From positions 124,001 to 188,000 of the forward strand of contig NZ_JANHDN010000001.1 of NCBI RefSeq assembly GCF_024494565.1: a stretch of DNA of 64,000 nt, given 5' to 3'. The notes beneath the pieces were generated by a model, which worked only from the letters and a program-made list of their open reading frames with translations, was not told the origin of the DNA and did no database searches. The position numbers and the translations under genes are program-made. This stretch comes from Halorubrum rutilum (GTDB lineage: Archaea; Halobacteriota; Halobacteria; Halobacteriales; Haloferacaceae). Numbering within the stretch: the stretch's first letter is position 1; every line of letters begins with the position of its first letter. Positions 1 through 8,189 of the stretch are shown in pieces.

Positions 1-472
1 GCTCGTCCAGCTCGACCCGCCGGACCTCGGTCCCGTCGAGCGTCATCGACGCGACGAACCGCTCCGGCTCGCCGACCGCGCCCGACGCCGCCAGCCGCTC
101 CTGGAAGGCGTCGACCCCGTCGCCGTCGAGCGCGACGTACACGAGGTACTCGCCGTCGCCGTCGAAGACGCCCTCCACCTCGTCGAGGTCGGCCGCGCCG
201 AACAGCCGCCGGTCGACCTCCCCGTCGCGGAGGAGCCGCGCCTCGAACGGGGCGTCCGGGTCGGCGTCGACCGCGCCGGCCGAGCCGCCGCTCTCGCCCG
301 CCCCGGCCGAACCCCCGCCCACCGGGTCGCCGTCGATCGGTCCGCCGCCGCCCGCGCCGGCGTCGCTCGCGGCCCCGCCGTCCGACACCGCCGTCGCCCC
401 GGCGAACCCGACGGCGCCGACCGCGCAGGCGGCGCCGACGCCCGCGAGCATCCCGCGTCGAGAGAGTTCCAT
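1..472 (-). CDS. Secreted protein, unknown function, C-terminus cut by window edge
   Basis: The reading frame starts at the ATG complementary to 470-472 and runs off the left edge, giving about 157 visible residues. The N-terminus (MELSRRGMLAGVG, then an Ala/Gly-rich hydrophobic run) looks like a twin-arginine type signal. A Gly/Ser/Asp-rich linker follows to about residue 75, then a small folded region with alternating acidic and hydrophobic residues. That part faintly resembles the first extracellular domain of SecD-like proteins (pattern YLVYVALDGDGVDAF), but this is only an impression. No catalytic motif is visible. The gene is divergent from nothing close by; the hydrolase gene on the same strand ends 75 bp upstream of it. 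Confidence 0.6.
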   Translation of the reverse strand, partial: MELSRRGMLAGVGAACAVGAVGFAGATAVSDGGAASDAGAGGGGPIDGDPVGGGSAGAGESGGSAGAVDADPDAPFEARLLRDGEVDRRLFGAADLDEVEGVFDGDGEYLVYVALDGDGVDAFQERLAASGAVGEPERFVASMTLDGTEVRRVELDE

Positions 473-546
473 ACCCGACCGTTCCCGCCGGGGTTCAAAA
501 GGGTTACACGCCGATTTGCGCGGCTGATAACGACGCGCCGGCCGAT

Positions 547-1125
547 TCACGCCTCCGCGAACTCGACGTCCCCGAGGGCCGTCGTCTCGCCGAACAGCCA
601 GTCCGCGTGGTCGACGGCGTACTCGCGGTGGTCCTCGGTGATGTACCCCAGCGCGTCCTCGACGACGACGGGCCGGTAGTCGCGGAGCCCCGCGCTGCCG
701 GCGGTGTGGAGGACGCAGACGTTCGCGAGCGTCCCGCAGATCAGCAGGTCAGAGATCCCGTGCGCGTCGAGGTGTCCCTCCAGATCGGTGTTGTAGAAGG
801 CGTCGTAGGTGTGCTTCTCGACGACGTGGTCGGCCTCGCCCACGTCGAGCCCCTCGACGAGCTCGGCGTCCCACGACCCCTCGACGACGTGCTCGCCCCA
901 GCGGTCGAACTCGTCGTAGTAGTGCGCGTCGTCGAACTGCTCCGGCGGGTGGACGTCGCGGGTGTAGACGACGCTCGCGCCGGCCTCGCGCGCCCGTTCG
1001 ACCAGCGCCGTCACCGGCCCGATCGCCGCCTCGCTCGGCTCGGCGTAGAGGCTCCCGTCCGGGTGACAGAACCCGTTCTGCATGTCGACGACGATCACCG
1101 CGGTTTCGGTCGGATCGTACGGCAT
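547..1125 (-). CDS. Isochorismatase-family cysteine hydrolase, probable nicotinamidase
   Basis: This 192-residue protein has the isochorismatase/nicotinamidase fold signatures. Asp14 lies in VVVDMQNGF, Lys104 in VEKHTYDAF and Cys137 in TLANVCVLHTAG, forming the expected Asp-Lys-Cys triad. RDVH at 56-59 and His79 fit the metal site of nicotinamidases. The enzyme would hydrolyse nicotinamide to nicotinate in the cytoplasm. The start chosen is the ATG just before PYDPTETAVIVVD; the reading frame stays open upstream but the extra residues are low-complexity and follow no promoter. A nicotinate phosphoribosyltransferase lies 2 kb away, which supports the NAD-salvage assignment over other members of the family. 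Confidence 0.82.
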   Translation of the reverse strand: MPYDPTETAVIVVDMQNGFCHPDGSLYAEPSEAAIGPVTALVERAREAGASVVYTRDVHPPEQFDDAHYYDEFDRWGEHVVEGSWDAELVEGLDVGEADHVVEKHTYDAFYNTDLEGHLDAHGISDLLICGTLANVCVLHTAGSAGLRDYRPVVVEDALGYITEDHREYAVDHADWLFGETTALGDVEFAEA

Positions 1126-1339
1126 GGGCGACGGTTGGGCGTCGCGACCCAAAAATCCGAAGCCGGAGCGGGGGCGACCGTCGGGCGCGTCCGGGCCGAC
1201 CGCCGGGTGCGTCCGGGCCGACCGCCGGGTGCGTCCGGGCCGCCACCGCGGACCGTCCCCGGGCCGACCGCCGCACCGACGGCGCCCCCGGAGCCGCCGC
1301 ACCGACAAACTACTTATCCGGTCGGTCGTAATCGCCCCT

Positions 1340-3100
1340 ATGCGACGGGTTCTCACCCTCTCGGTCGTCGCCGCCGCGATCGCCCTCCTCTCGCTCGGCG
1401 TCGGCGGGGTCGCCGCCGCCGGCCCGGTCGCCGCCGGTCCGGTCGCCGAAAGCGTCGCGGTCAACTCGGCGGCCGCCGGGGGCGCCGCGCCGGCCAGCGC
1501 GACCGCGGCCGAGTGCGAGGCCGGCGACGGCGCCGACCTCGTCGGCTGCTGGAACGGGACCCACTACGAGGAGGAGCTCTCCTTCAACCAGAGCGACGGG
1601 CTCAACGAGTCCGAGCTGGAGGCGCTGACGCACCTGACGATGGCGCGCGTCGAGCACCTCCGCGAGCGGCCGTTCCGGGAGGACGTGCCGGTCGCGACCG
1701 TCACCCGGAGCGAGTACGCCAACGACACCGCGAGCGGCGGGAACGGCTCGACCGACGAGGCGTTCCGGCGCTGGAACGACCAGGTGTGGGAGGCGCTGTT
1801 CGTCGTCGGCGAGGACGAGAACGCGAACGACGAGATCGACGCGGTGTTCGGCGGCGCCGTCTCCGGCTTCTACTCGCCGGCGCAGGACCGGATCGTCCTC
1901 GTCGTCCCCGAGGGCGAGGAGGCCCGGATCGACCCCTCGACGCTGGCGCACGAGCTCGTCCACGGGATGCAGGACCAGTACCACGACCTCACGCGGCCCC
2001 GATACGCCGGCGCCACGCAGGACGGCGACCTCGCGGTCGACGGGATCGTCGAGGGCGAGGCCGTTCACGTCGAGGAGCTGTACGCCGCCCGCTGCGCGGC
2101 CGACTGGACCTGCCTCGACGCGCCGAGCGGCGGGGGCGGCGGGTCGCCGGCCGACTTCAACTTCGGCATCCTCCAGACCGTGCTCCAGCCGTACTCGGAC
2201 GGCGCGCTCTACGTCGAGGAGCTGGTCGACGAGGGCGGGTGGGAGGCCGTCAACGAGACGATGACCGAGCCGCCGGGGAGCACCGCCGAGGTGATCCACC
2301 GGAACCCAGAGTACGAGACCCGTAACGTGACGTTCGAGGACGCCGCGACCGGCGAGTGGGAGACGTATCCCGACCAGGGGGTCGACGGCGCTGAGACGAC
2401 CGGCGAGGCGTCGATGTTCGTGATGTTCTGGTACCAGAGCTTCGAGTACGGGTACCCGGTGCTCGACCCGGACGCGAGCCCCCGCGAGAACGTCCGGATC
2501 CACACGCGGCCGGACGAGGAGCTCCGGACCCGCGCGAACTACAACTACGCCCACGAGTCGACCGACGGCTGGGCGGGCGACGAGCTCTACCCGTACCGCG
2601 CCGGCGACGGCGACGACGCCCGCGACGGCTACGTCTGGGTGACGGAGTGGCAGACCCCCGGCGACGCCGCCGACTTCCGCGAGACGTACGTCACGATGAT
2701 CACCGCTCACGGCGGCGACGAGTACGAGGCGGGCCGGGTGTACGAGATCGACGGCGGCGACTTCCCCGGCGCCTACGGCGTCGTGCGCGACGGGACTCGC
2801 GTGACGATCGCGCACGCCCCGACGCCCGACGGCGTCCTTGAAGTGCGTCCCGACGCGGACCTCGCGCCGCCCGCGACCGACGGCGACGGGACCGATGACA
2901 CCGGCGACGGCGGCGCGGGCGACGAGGGCGGTTCGGACGGTGACGACGGGACCGACGAGGGGATCGACGGCGACGACGCCGACGGCTCGTCGGGACCGGA
3001 CGCCTCGACCGGAGACGCGGCCCCCGGGTTCGGGGTCGTCGCCGCCCTCCTCGGACTGCTGGCGGCGGTGTCGCTGCTCGCGCGCCGGACCCGAGACTGA
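1340..3100 (+). CDS. Secreted surface protein with HELVH metalloprotease motif and C-terminal sorting tail (Hvo_1808-like)
   Basis: The 586-residue protein begins with a Sec-type signal peptide (about residues 1-27). It has an extracellular domain with HELVH at 204-208 followed by QDQYHD, a zinc-metalloprotease style HExxH. Many N-glycosylation sequons are present. A Thr/Asp/Gly-rich linker (about 530-560) leads to a C-terminal APGFG tripeptide region, a hydrophobic helix and basic end (LLARRTRD). This is the layout of PGF-CTERM proteins processed by archaeosortase and lipid-anchored to the S-layer face. It resembles the haloarchaeal Hvo_1808 family of surface proteins. The ATG at 1340 follows an AT-rich patch (about 1309-1316) by roughly 25 bp, suggesting a leaderless message. 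Whether it is an active protease cannot be told from sequence. Confidence 0.8.
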   Translation: MRRVLTLSVVAAAIALLSLGVGGVAAAGPVAAGPVAESVAVNSAAAGGAAPASATAAECEAGDGADLVGCWNGTHYEEELSFNQSDGLNESELEALTHLTMARVEHLRERPFREDVPVATVTRSEYANDTASGGNGSTDEAFRRWNDQVWEALFVVGEDENANDEIDAVFGGAVSGFYSPAQDRIVLVVPEGEEARIDPSTLAHELVHGMQDQYHDLTRPRYAGATQDGDLAVDGIVEGEAVHVEELYAARCAADWTCLDAPSGGGGGSPADFNFGILQTVLQPYSDGALYVEELVDEGGWEAVNETMTEPPGSTAEVIHRNPEYETRNVTFEDAATGEWETYPDQGVDGAETTGEASMFVMFWYQSFEYGYPVLDPDASPRENVRIHTRPDEELRTRANYNYAHESTDGWAGDELYPYRAGDGDDARDGYVWVTEWQTPGDAADFRETYVTMITAHGGDEYEAGRVYEIDGGDFPGAYGVVRDGTRVTIAHAPTPDGVLEVRPDADLAPPATDGDGTDDTGDGGAGDEGGSDGDDGTDEGIDGDDADGSSGPDASTGDAAPGFGVVAALLGLLAAVSLLARRTRD

Positions 3101-3182
3101 CCGGCGCCGGCGGGCCGGAGGTCGGTGGAGCGTCGGCGTCGGACCCGGACCGCTTTTCTCTCGCGCGGGCCTGTTCCGTGAC

Positions 3183-4343
3183 ATGACCGAGTTCGACATC
3201 GTCGACGCGGCCGCGATCCGCGACGGTCGGGCGACGGACGCCTACTTCGAGCGGACCGAGGCCGCGCTGGAGGGCGCCGGCCGGAACCCGCGGGTCGTCG
3301 CCGAGGTGACCGCCGACCAGTTCCCCGACGGCGACTTCGAGCTGTTCGCCGGGCTGAAGGACGCGCTCGCGCTGTTGGAGGGGCGCGACGTCGACGTCGA
3401 CGCGGTCCCCGAGGGCCGGCTGTTCGACGGCGGCCCGGTGATGCGGATCGAGGGGCCGTACCTCGCGTTCGCGCGGCTGGAGACCGCCCTCCTCGGCTTC
3501 CTCTCGCACGCCTCGGGGATGGCGACCGCCGCGCTCGACTGCCGGGTCGCGGCGCCGGAGTCGTCGGTGCTCTCCTTCGGCGCGCGCCACGTCCACCCCT
3601 CGATGACGGCGGCGGTCGAGCGGTCGGCGCTCGTCGCGGGGTTCGACGGGTTCTCGCACGTCGCCGCCGGTGACCTCATCGGCCGGGAGGCGTCGGGGAC
3701 GATGCCCCACGCGCTCTCCATCTGCTTCGGCCGCGGCGCACAGGAGGCCGCGTGGCGCGCCTTCGACGAGGCCGTCGACGAGTCGGTGCCCCGGATCGCG
3801 CTCTGTGACACCTACTCCGACGAGGTCGACGAGACGCTCCGGGCGGTCGACGCGCTCGGCGACCGGCTGGACGGCGTCCGGCTCGACACCACCGGCTCGC
3901 GCCGCGGCGACTTCAGACACATCGTTCGCGAAGTCCAGTGGGAGCTCGACGCCCGCGGCCACGCCGACGTCGACGTGTACGTCTCCGGCGGGCTCGGTCC
4001 CGCCGACCTCCGGGAGCTTCGGGACGTCGTCGACGGCTTCGGCGTGGGCGGGTACGTCTCCAACGCCGACCCGGTCGACTTCGCGCTCGATGTCGTCGCC
4101 GTCGACGGCGAGCCGGCCGCGAAGCGCGGCAAGCTCTCGGGCGCGAAGGCCGTCTACCGCACCGCCGACGGCGCACACGCGGTCGGGCTCGCCGACCGCT
4201 CGGGCCCCGAGGACGCGGAGTCGCTCATGGAGCCGGCGATCCGCGACGGCGAGGTCGTCGCCGACGACATCGCCGACCTCGCGGGCGCGACAAAGCGCGC
4301 GCTCGCGGACGCGGAGGCGGTCGGGTACGGAACGGACGGATAG
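3183..4343 (+). CDS. pncB: Nicotinate phosphoribosyltransferase
   Basis: The 386-residue protein matches the archaeal form of nicotinate phosphoribosyltransferase. This enzyme joins nicotinate to PRPP to give nicotinate mononucleotide, the committing step of NAD salvage. Recognisable segments are the N-terminal VTADQFPDGDFELFAG region, the central SFGARHVHPSM segment, the RLDTTGSRRGDF stretch that packs against the phosphoribosyl site, and VYVSGGLGPADLRELRDVVDGFGVG, a typical phosphate-binding loop of this type II PRTase barrel. The ATG at 3183 directly follows a short intergenic gap, and the reading frame upstream is an overlap artefact of the preceding gene. With the nicotinamidase-like gene nearby it would complete nicotinamide to NaMN. 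Confidence 0.9.
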   Translation: MTEFDIVDAAAIRDGRATDAYFERTEAALEGAGRNPRVVAEVTADQFPDGDFELFAGLKDALALLEGRDVDVDAVPEGRLFDGGPVMRIEGPYLAFARLETALLGFLSHASGMATAALDCRVAAPESSVLSFGARHVHPSMTAAVERSALVAGFDGFSHVAAGDLIGREASGTMPHALSICFGRGAQEAAWRAFDEAVDESVPRIALCDTYSDEVDETLRAVDALGDRLDGVRLDTTGSRRGDFRHIVREVQWELDARGHADVDVYVSGGLGPADLRELRDVVDGFGVGGYVSNADPVDFALDVVAVDGEPAAKRGKLSGAKAVYRTADGAHAVGLADRSGPEDAESLMEPAIRDGEVVADDIADLAGATKRALADAEAVGYGTDG

Positions 4344-4383
4344 GGGGCGAAGAAGTGCGCGGATCGGCCGCGGTTCCGGCCGG

Positions 4384-4986
4384 TTACAGCTCCTCGACGG
4401 CGCCGCCGTCGGCGCGCTCTCGGAACACCTGGCCCTCGATGAGCGTCACCATCGTCTCCTCGTCCTGCCAAGCGTCCGGGGCCAGCTTCGCCTTCCGGCA
4501 GGCGCGCGAGAGGAACTCGGCGCCGGACCAGCCGTTCTCGACGGGCACGGTCGGGTAGAGCCAGCCGTGCGAGTTGCCGCCGTCGACGGCGACGCCGTGG
4601 GTGCCGATCTCCAGGTCGGCGAGGGGGTCGTTGGTGAGCACCGTGTTCGAGACGACGAACACGGAGACGGTGAGGTTGTCGAGCTCCTGCGGCTCGACCT
4701 CCGAGCCGCAGGAGTCGTCGGAGGCGGCCTTGATCGCGGCCTCGACGATCGCGTGGCCGAGCTGGTCGGAGGTCTCCCACGCGCCGGCGCAGCCGCGGAG
4801 CCGGCCTCGGCCCCTGGTGGACTCCAGTCGAACGAACGCCCCGGTGCGGGCGTAGAACGCCTCGCGCATGCTGCCGGGTTGTTCGCGTTGTCCGTGTCGG
4901 ACGAACGACTCGACCGCCTCCCGCGCGAGTTCGACCGCTCGTGCACCGTCGTCGTACGACAGCTGAACGGTCTGGGCCTCGGACAT
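4384..4986 (-). CDS. AMMECR1-domain protein
   Basis: This 200-residue protein carries the AMMECR1 signature LRGCAG at residues 63-68, plus the conserved region SCGSEVEPQELDNLTVSVFV and the Gly-rich segment near residue 130. AMMECR1 proteins are widespread in archaea and eukaryotes; the biochemical role is unsettled, with proposals around RNA or protein modification. It is convergent with the nicotinate phosphoribosyltransferase gene (41 bp between stops) and divergent from the RNase P RNA gene. The start is the first in-frame Met of the conserved domain context. Confidence 0.88.
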   Translation of the reverse strand: MSEAQTVQLSYDDGARAVELAREAVESFVRHGQREQPGSMREAFYARTGAFVRLESTRGRGRLRGCAGAWETSDQLGHAIVEAAIKAASDDSCGSEVEPQELDNLTVSVFVVSNTVLTNDPLADLEIGTHGVAVDGGNSHGWLYPTVPVENGWSGAEFLSRACRKAKLAPDAWQDEETMVTLIEGQVFRERADGGAVEEL

Positions 4987-5168
4987 AAAGGACCATTACG
5001 TTGCTGACGACTTGAACGCTTCCCTTGCGAATCGATAGCACGGCGTCACCGCCGAGCGTCCCCGTCTCGGTCCCGATCGCCATCGTTTCGGCTCCGATCG
5101 TTCCCGTCTCGGCTCCGACCGTCCCCGTCTCGCCCGCCAATCGGGCTCGGCCGACCCCCGACCGAATC

Positions 5169-5176
5169 GCTTATTC
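5169..5176 (+). promoter_or_regulatory. TATA-like element for RNase P RNA
   Basis: The sequence gcttattc lies 23-30 bp upstream of the predicted 5' end of RNase P RNA, the spacing expected for an archaeal TATA box. Upstream (about 5058-5135) are imperfect copies of a cgtctcggctccgac-like unit of unknown role. Confidence 0.45.
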
Positions 5177-5198
5177 GCGCCCCCGGCGAACGTCGGGC

Positions 5199-5566
5199 CG
5201 GACAGAGGGAGCCCGACTCCCGTGCCTCCGGCATGAGGAAAGTCCCCCCACCGGCCGGACGGGCGACCGGGCACACGCCCGGAGTCGGAGACGGCTGGCT
5301 CTGGAACAGCAACGACACCCCCCGCCCCGACCTGTGAATCGCGTTCGGTCGGCTCGGCGACCGGCGGCGTTCGCGGGGTCACCCGCGAACGAGCGAACCG
5401 ACCCGCGAGGGAAGGGAGTTAACCCGAGGAGGATCGACGGGCGGGAACGGATGGAACGGCGAATCCTCGCCGGTGCAAGTCCGCGCCACAAGGTAGTCCG
5501 GCCACGGCGCGGACGCTCAGCCGAATGTCGGGACGAACCGAAGGGGGCTTACTCCCCTCAGTCCAC
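5199..5566 (+). ncRNA. rnpB: RNase P RNA (archaeal type A)
   Basis: The catalytic RNA that removes tRNA 5' leaders. The universally conserved CR-I sequence GAGGAAAGTCC is at 5235-5245, and the 3' conserved block with GGGGCTTAC lies at about 5544-5552. The two ends (GGACAGAGGGAG from 5199 and CTCCCCTCAGTCC ending near 5566) pair to form helix P1. The roughly 368-nt length fits haloarchaeal RNase P RNAs. No convincing protein reading frame covers it. Exact ends are set from P1 pairing and may shift by a few bases. One protein partner of the enzyme, Rnp1, is encoded in the ribosomal cluster at 30595. Confidence 0.92.
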
Positions 5567-5628
5567 CGCTACTCGATAGCTGATGGTGTTTCGCTCGTTT
5601 GGTTATAACTCATTGCTTGTTCGGTCTT

Positions 5629-5916
5629 GGTGGACACCCCCAAAGCCCCAGCCGCTCGGTTACACGTGGGTGTCACCGGATCCCCGGTAAACACCTCCAA
5701 AGCCCCAGCCGGGAGACGGGCGCACGCTCGCTGCGCTCCTCACTCGGTCGCTCACTTTGTTCGCTTCCTCGTTGCGGTGCTTACGTCGCCTGCGCCCGCC
5801 TCCCGGCTGCCCCTTTGAGCCCCGCCCCGCACAGCACCGCGACCGCAGCCTCACGCCTCCCCAACCTCGTCGGTGGTCCTCCGCTTCGCTCCGGACCACC
5901 GACTTCCCTCGCGCGT
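5629..5916 (-). repeat. Dispersed structured repeat element, copy A (inverted)
   Basis: Read on the minus strand, this element has in order: a 5' hairpin (arms 5869-5879 and 5893-5903); the constant block related to gaggctggggaggcgtgagg (5849-5868, one base different); an arm GCGGTGCT (5833-5840); an 18-nt arm (5791-5808); the partner of the first (5774-5781); and the partner of the 18-nt arm (5707-5724). Two copies of a ggggctttgg-ggtgt tail follow (about 5687-5706 and 5632-5650). The same modules occur at 13.2 kb and partly at 22.95 kb. The 450-bp gap between RNase P RNA and the CPBP gene contains nothing else that I can recognise. Confidence 0.75.
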
Positions 5917-6018
5917 GCTCCTCACACCCTGCGGGTGCTCGGAGGCACGCGCCGCCGCCTCAGTCGCTTACAACATCCCGTCGCCGTCGAAGGAACCCTC
6001 GATTCGCTGCCTGACGAA

Positions 6019-6960
6019 TCAAACCGGTAGCAGCGCCGCGCTGCCGCCGGCCGCTGCTCGGAGCTCGTCGCTGTAAGCGATGGTGATGTACAGGATCGTG
6101 AAGATGACGGCGTTGTGGAGGCCGTGGAGCAGCGCCGGAACGACGAGGTTCCCGGTGTACTCGTACACCGCGCCGAAGACGATGCTCGGGAAGAAGAGGA
6201 TGGCGATTGTGGTGAGTCGCCCGGAGATCCCGCCCGTCAGCGCCATCACGTGGACCGCCGCGAAGATCGCGGAGGCGATGAGGATCGCGGGCGCCGGCGA
6301 CAGCGTCTCCCGGAGCCGCCCCTGCACGACGCCGCGGTACAGGATCTCCTCGGAGGGCCCGATCACGAGGAACGACGCCGCGACGAGGAGGGGAATGATC
6401 GCGGGGTTCTGCATCGCCAGCTCCGCGCTCTGATTGGACGCGGTCTCGGTGCCGAGCTGCTGGATCACGGCCGAGACGGCCGTGATCGCGACCAGGATGA
6501 GCGCCCAGCTCCCGATCACGAGGCCGATCTCCTTCAGGCTCGGCCGCCGCACCCCGAGGTACGCGACGATCCCGGCGCGGTCGAGCCCCCGCCACGCGAG
6601 GTAGCCGAGCGCCAGCCCGCCGAACGCGACGTACTGGCCCAACACCAGCGTGAGCGCGAGGCTCGCGGCGAGCGGGAGCCCGCCGGTCACGGTGTTGATC
6701 CCGAGCACCACGCCCCCGCTGGCGAGGGCGATCGCGGGACCGAGGACCCCCAGGAGCAGGGCCGTCCCGATCGCGACCGCGACGGCGCGACCGCCCGGGC
6801 CCTCCGGCGCGGTCGAGGCGACGGCGTCGTCGGCGGTCGCCGGCCCGTCGCCGGGCGCGGTCGAGCCGTCCGCCGGCTCGCCGCCGTCGGGAGCGCTCGG
6901 TTCGCCGCCGGAAGCCCCCGGCTCCCGTCGATTCCCGTCGTCGCTGGAGGGGTCAGCCAT
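6019..6960 (-). CDS. CPBP-family intramembrane metalloprotease (CAAX protease-like)
   Basis: The 313-residue protein has an acidic, disordered N-terminus (1-55) and then about eight hydrophobic segments. The ABI/CPBP catalytic motifs are present: EE at 204-205 followed by YRG at 208-210, a His in FAAVHVM (His237) and HGLHN around His279. Such proteins cleave or bind membrane substrates; specific substrates in haloarchaea are unknown. The ATG of MADPSSDD is preferred over an upstream Met because a TATTAT element lies about 20-25 bp upstream of it on the minus strand, giving a leaderless message. Confidence 0.88.
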   Translation of the reverse strand: MADPSSDDGNRREPGASGGEPSAPDGGEPADGSTAPGDGPATADDAVASTAPEGPGGRAVAVAIGTALLLGVLGPAIALASGGVVLGINTVTGGLPLAASLALTLVLGQYVAFGGLALGYLAWRGLDRAGIVAYLGVRRPSLKEIGLVIGSWALILVAITAVSAVIQQLGTETASNQSAELAMQNPAIIPLLVAASFLVIGPSEEILYRGVVQGRLRETLSPAPAILIASAIFAAVHVMALTGGISGRLTTIAILFFPSIVFGAVYEYTGNLVVPALLHGLHNAVIFTILYITIAYSDELRAAAGGSAALLPV

Positions 6961-7041
6961 TACCCGGCGTACGGGCCCACGCATAATAGGGCTGTTCGTG
7001 CCGGGGCCCCGGGTGCGGTCGTCGCCGGCCCCACTCCCGCC

Positions 7042-7587
7042 TCACCGGTGCAGCAGCTCGTACCAGAGCACGGCGGTCACGGCCCGCCCGTCGCGCAGCC
7101 CCTCGTCGACGACGGCCGACAGCAGGTCGTCGTACGGGACCGTCTCGACCGCGATCGACTCGTTGTGGTCGAGGTCGCGCTCGGCCGTCGGTTCGCAGCC
7201 CGTCGCGAGGAAGTGGTGGTGGACCGCGTCCGCCATCCCGTTCGTCGGCTCGACGGTCGTCAGGCGCTCGAAGGCGTCGGCCTCGTACCCCGTCTCCTCG
7301 GCGAGCTCGCGGGCCGCGGCCCGTTCGAGGTCGGCGGCGTCCTCCGGCTCGACCGTCCCGGCCGGGAGCCCGCGGTTGACCCGGCCGACCGCCTGCCGCC
7401 ACTCGTCGATGACGACGACGTCGCCGTCGGGGGTCAACGGGAGCACCACGACCGCCGGCGGCTCGTCGACGTAGTGGAAGCCGTCGGTCTCGCCGCCCGG
7501 GAACCGCACTTCGTCGCGACGCACGTCGAAGCCGGGACAGCGGTAGTCGATCTCGGTGCCGAGCGTCTCCCACGCCAGATCGTCCAT
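7042..7587 (-). CDS. Nudix hydrolase (ADP-ribose pyrophosphatase-like)
   Basis: A 181-residue Nudix protein. The Nudix box runs from Gly77 to about residue 101 and includes the core AARELAEETGY, which binds the catalytic divalent metal. The PAGTVEP segment before it and an acidic loop near residue 140 resemble ADP-ribose pyrophosphatases that clear ADP-ribose and related nucleoside diphosphate compounds. The box spacing between Gly77 and the first acidic residue is slightly shorter than the textbook pattern. The start at MDDLAWETLG is chosen because an AT-rich TATA-like patch sits about 25 bp upstream. The gene is followed, on the same strand, by the CPBP protease 82 bp downstream. Confidence 0.88.
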   Translation of the reverse strand: MDDLAWETLGTEIDYRCPGFDVRRDEVRFPGGETDGFHYVDEPPAVVVLPLTPDGDVVVIDEWRQAVGRVNRGLPAGTVEPEDAADLERAAARELAEETGYEADAFERLTTVEPTNGMADAVHHHFLATGCEPTAERDLDHNESIAVETVPYDDLLSAVVDEGLRDGRAVTAVLWYELLHR

Positions 7588-7621
7588 GCGTCCGGGTCGG
7601 CGCTCGGGCACCTAAATCCCC

Positions 7622-8077
7622 TCACTCGGTCGGATCCGATCCGCTTCGAGCCCGGAACGCCTCGACCGCGCGGACCGCGACCGCGCCGGCGACCCACGCG
7701 AGCGTGCCCAAGACCAGGGCCTCGACGCCGACGAAGACGAGGCCGTCGACCGACAGCAGCGCGGCGACTCGCTCCCCGGCCGGGCGCCCGGAGAGCCCGA
7801 GCAGGTAGTGGTCGGCGCTGTACCCGAGGAGCGCGCCGTAGACGGCCGCCCACGCGAGCGCCAGCCCGGCCCGTCGATAGGCGAGGGCTACGGCCGCGAC
7901 GGCGCCGAGGAGCGCCGCCTGTCCCGCGAGGAACACGACCCCGCCGGAGACCTCGAAGACCCCGAGCGCGTAGGCGGCGAAGGAGGCGAGGAACAACAGC
8001 GGCGGGGCGAGGAGCCGGTTCCGACGCGGCGAGCCGTTCCGATTCGAGCCGAGGAGGACGCGGCGAGCGAGGGACAC
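7622..8077 (-). CDS. Small multi-pass membrane protein, unknown function
   Basis: I do not recognise a family. From a GTG start the product is 151 residues: a basic N-terminus (SLARRVLLGSNRNGSPRRN), then about four hydrophobic helices, ending in a short Arg/Asp tail. The GTG at 8077 is chosen because a TATA-like tttatca lies about 25 bp upstream on the minus strand, whereas the longer open frame runs into the end of the polymerase gene. The gene ends 35 bp before the Nudix start and may be co-transcribed with it. Confidence 0.65.
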   Translation of the reverse strand: MSLARRVLLGSNRNGSPRRNRLLAPPLLFLASFAAYALGVFEVSGGVVFLAGQAALLGAVAAVALAYRRAGLALAWAAVYGALLGYSADHYLLGLSGRPAGERVAALLSVDGLVFVGVEALVLGTLAWVAGAVAVRAVEAFRARSGSDPTE

Positions 8078-8189
8078 GTTCCCGGATCGTCGCGGTCGCC
8101 TGATAAATCCACGCGCCGGTCCCGGCGTCGCTACCGCTCTCGCTCGCGGCGTCGCCGACGGTCCTCGTCGGCGGCCCCGCGGCCGAGCC

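Noticed and set aside
607..2325. Long open frames antisense to the hydrolase and the surface protein gene (and many similar antisense frames across the window)
   Set aside because: They are Arg/Pro/Ala/Gly-rich shadows created by the high GC content and codon bias of the real genes on the other strand; none shows a conserved motif.
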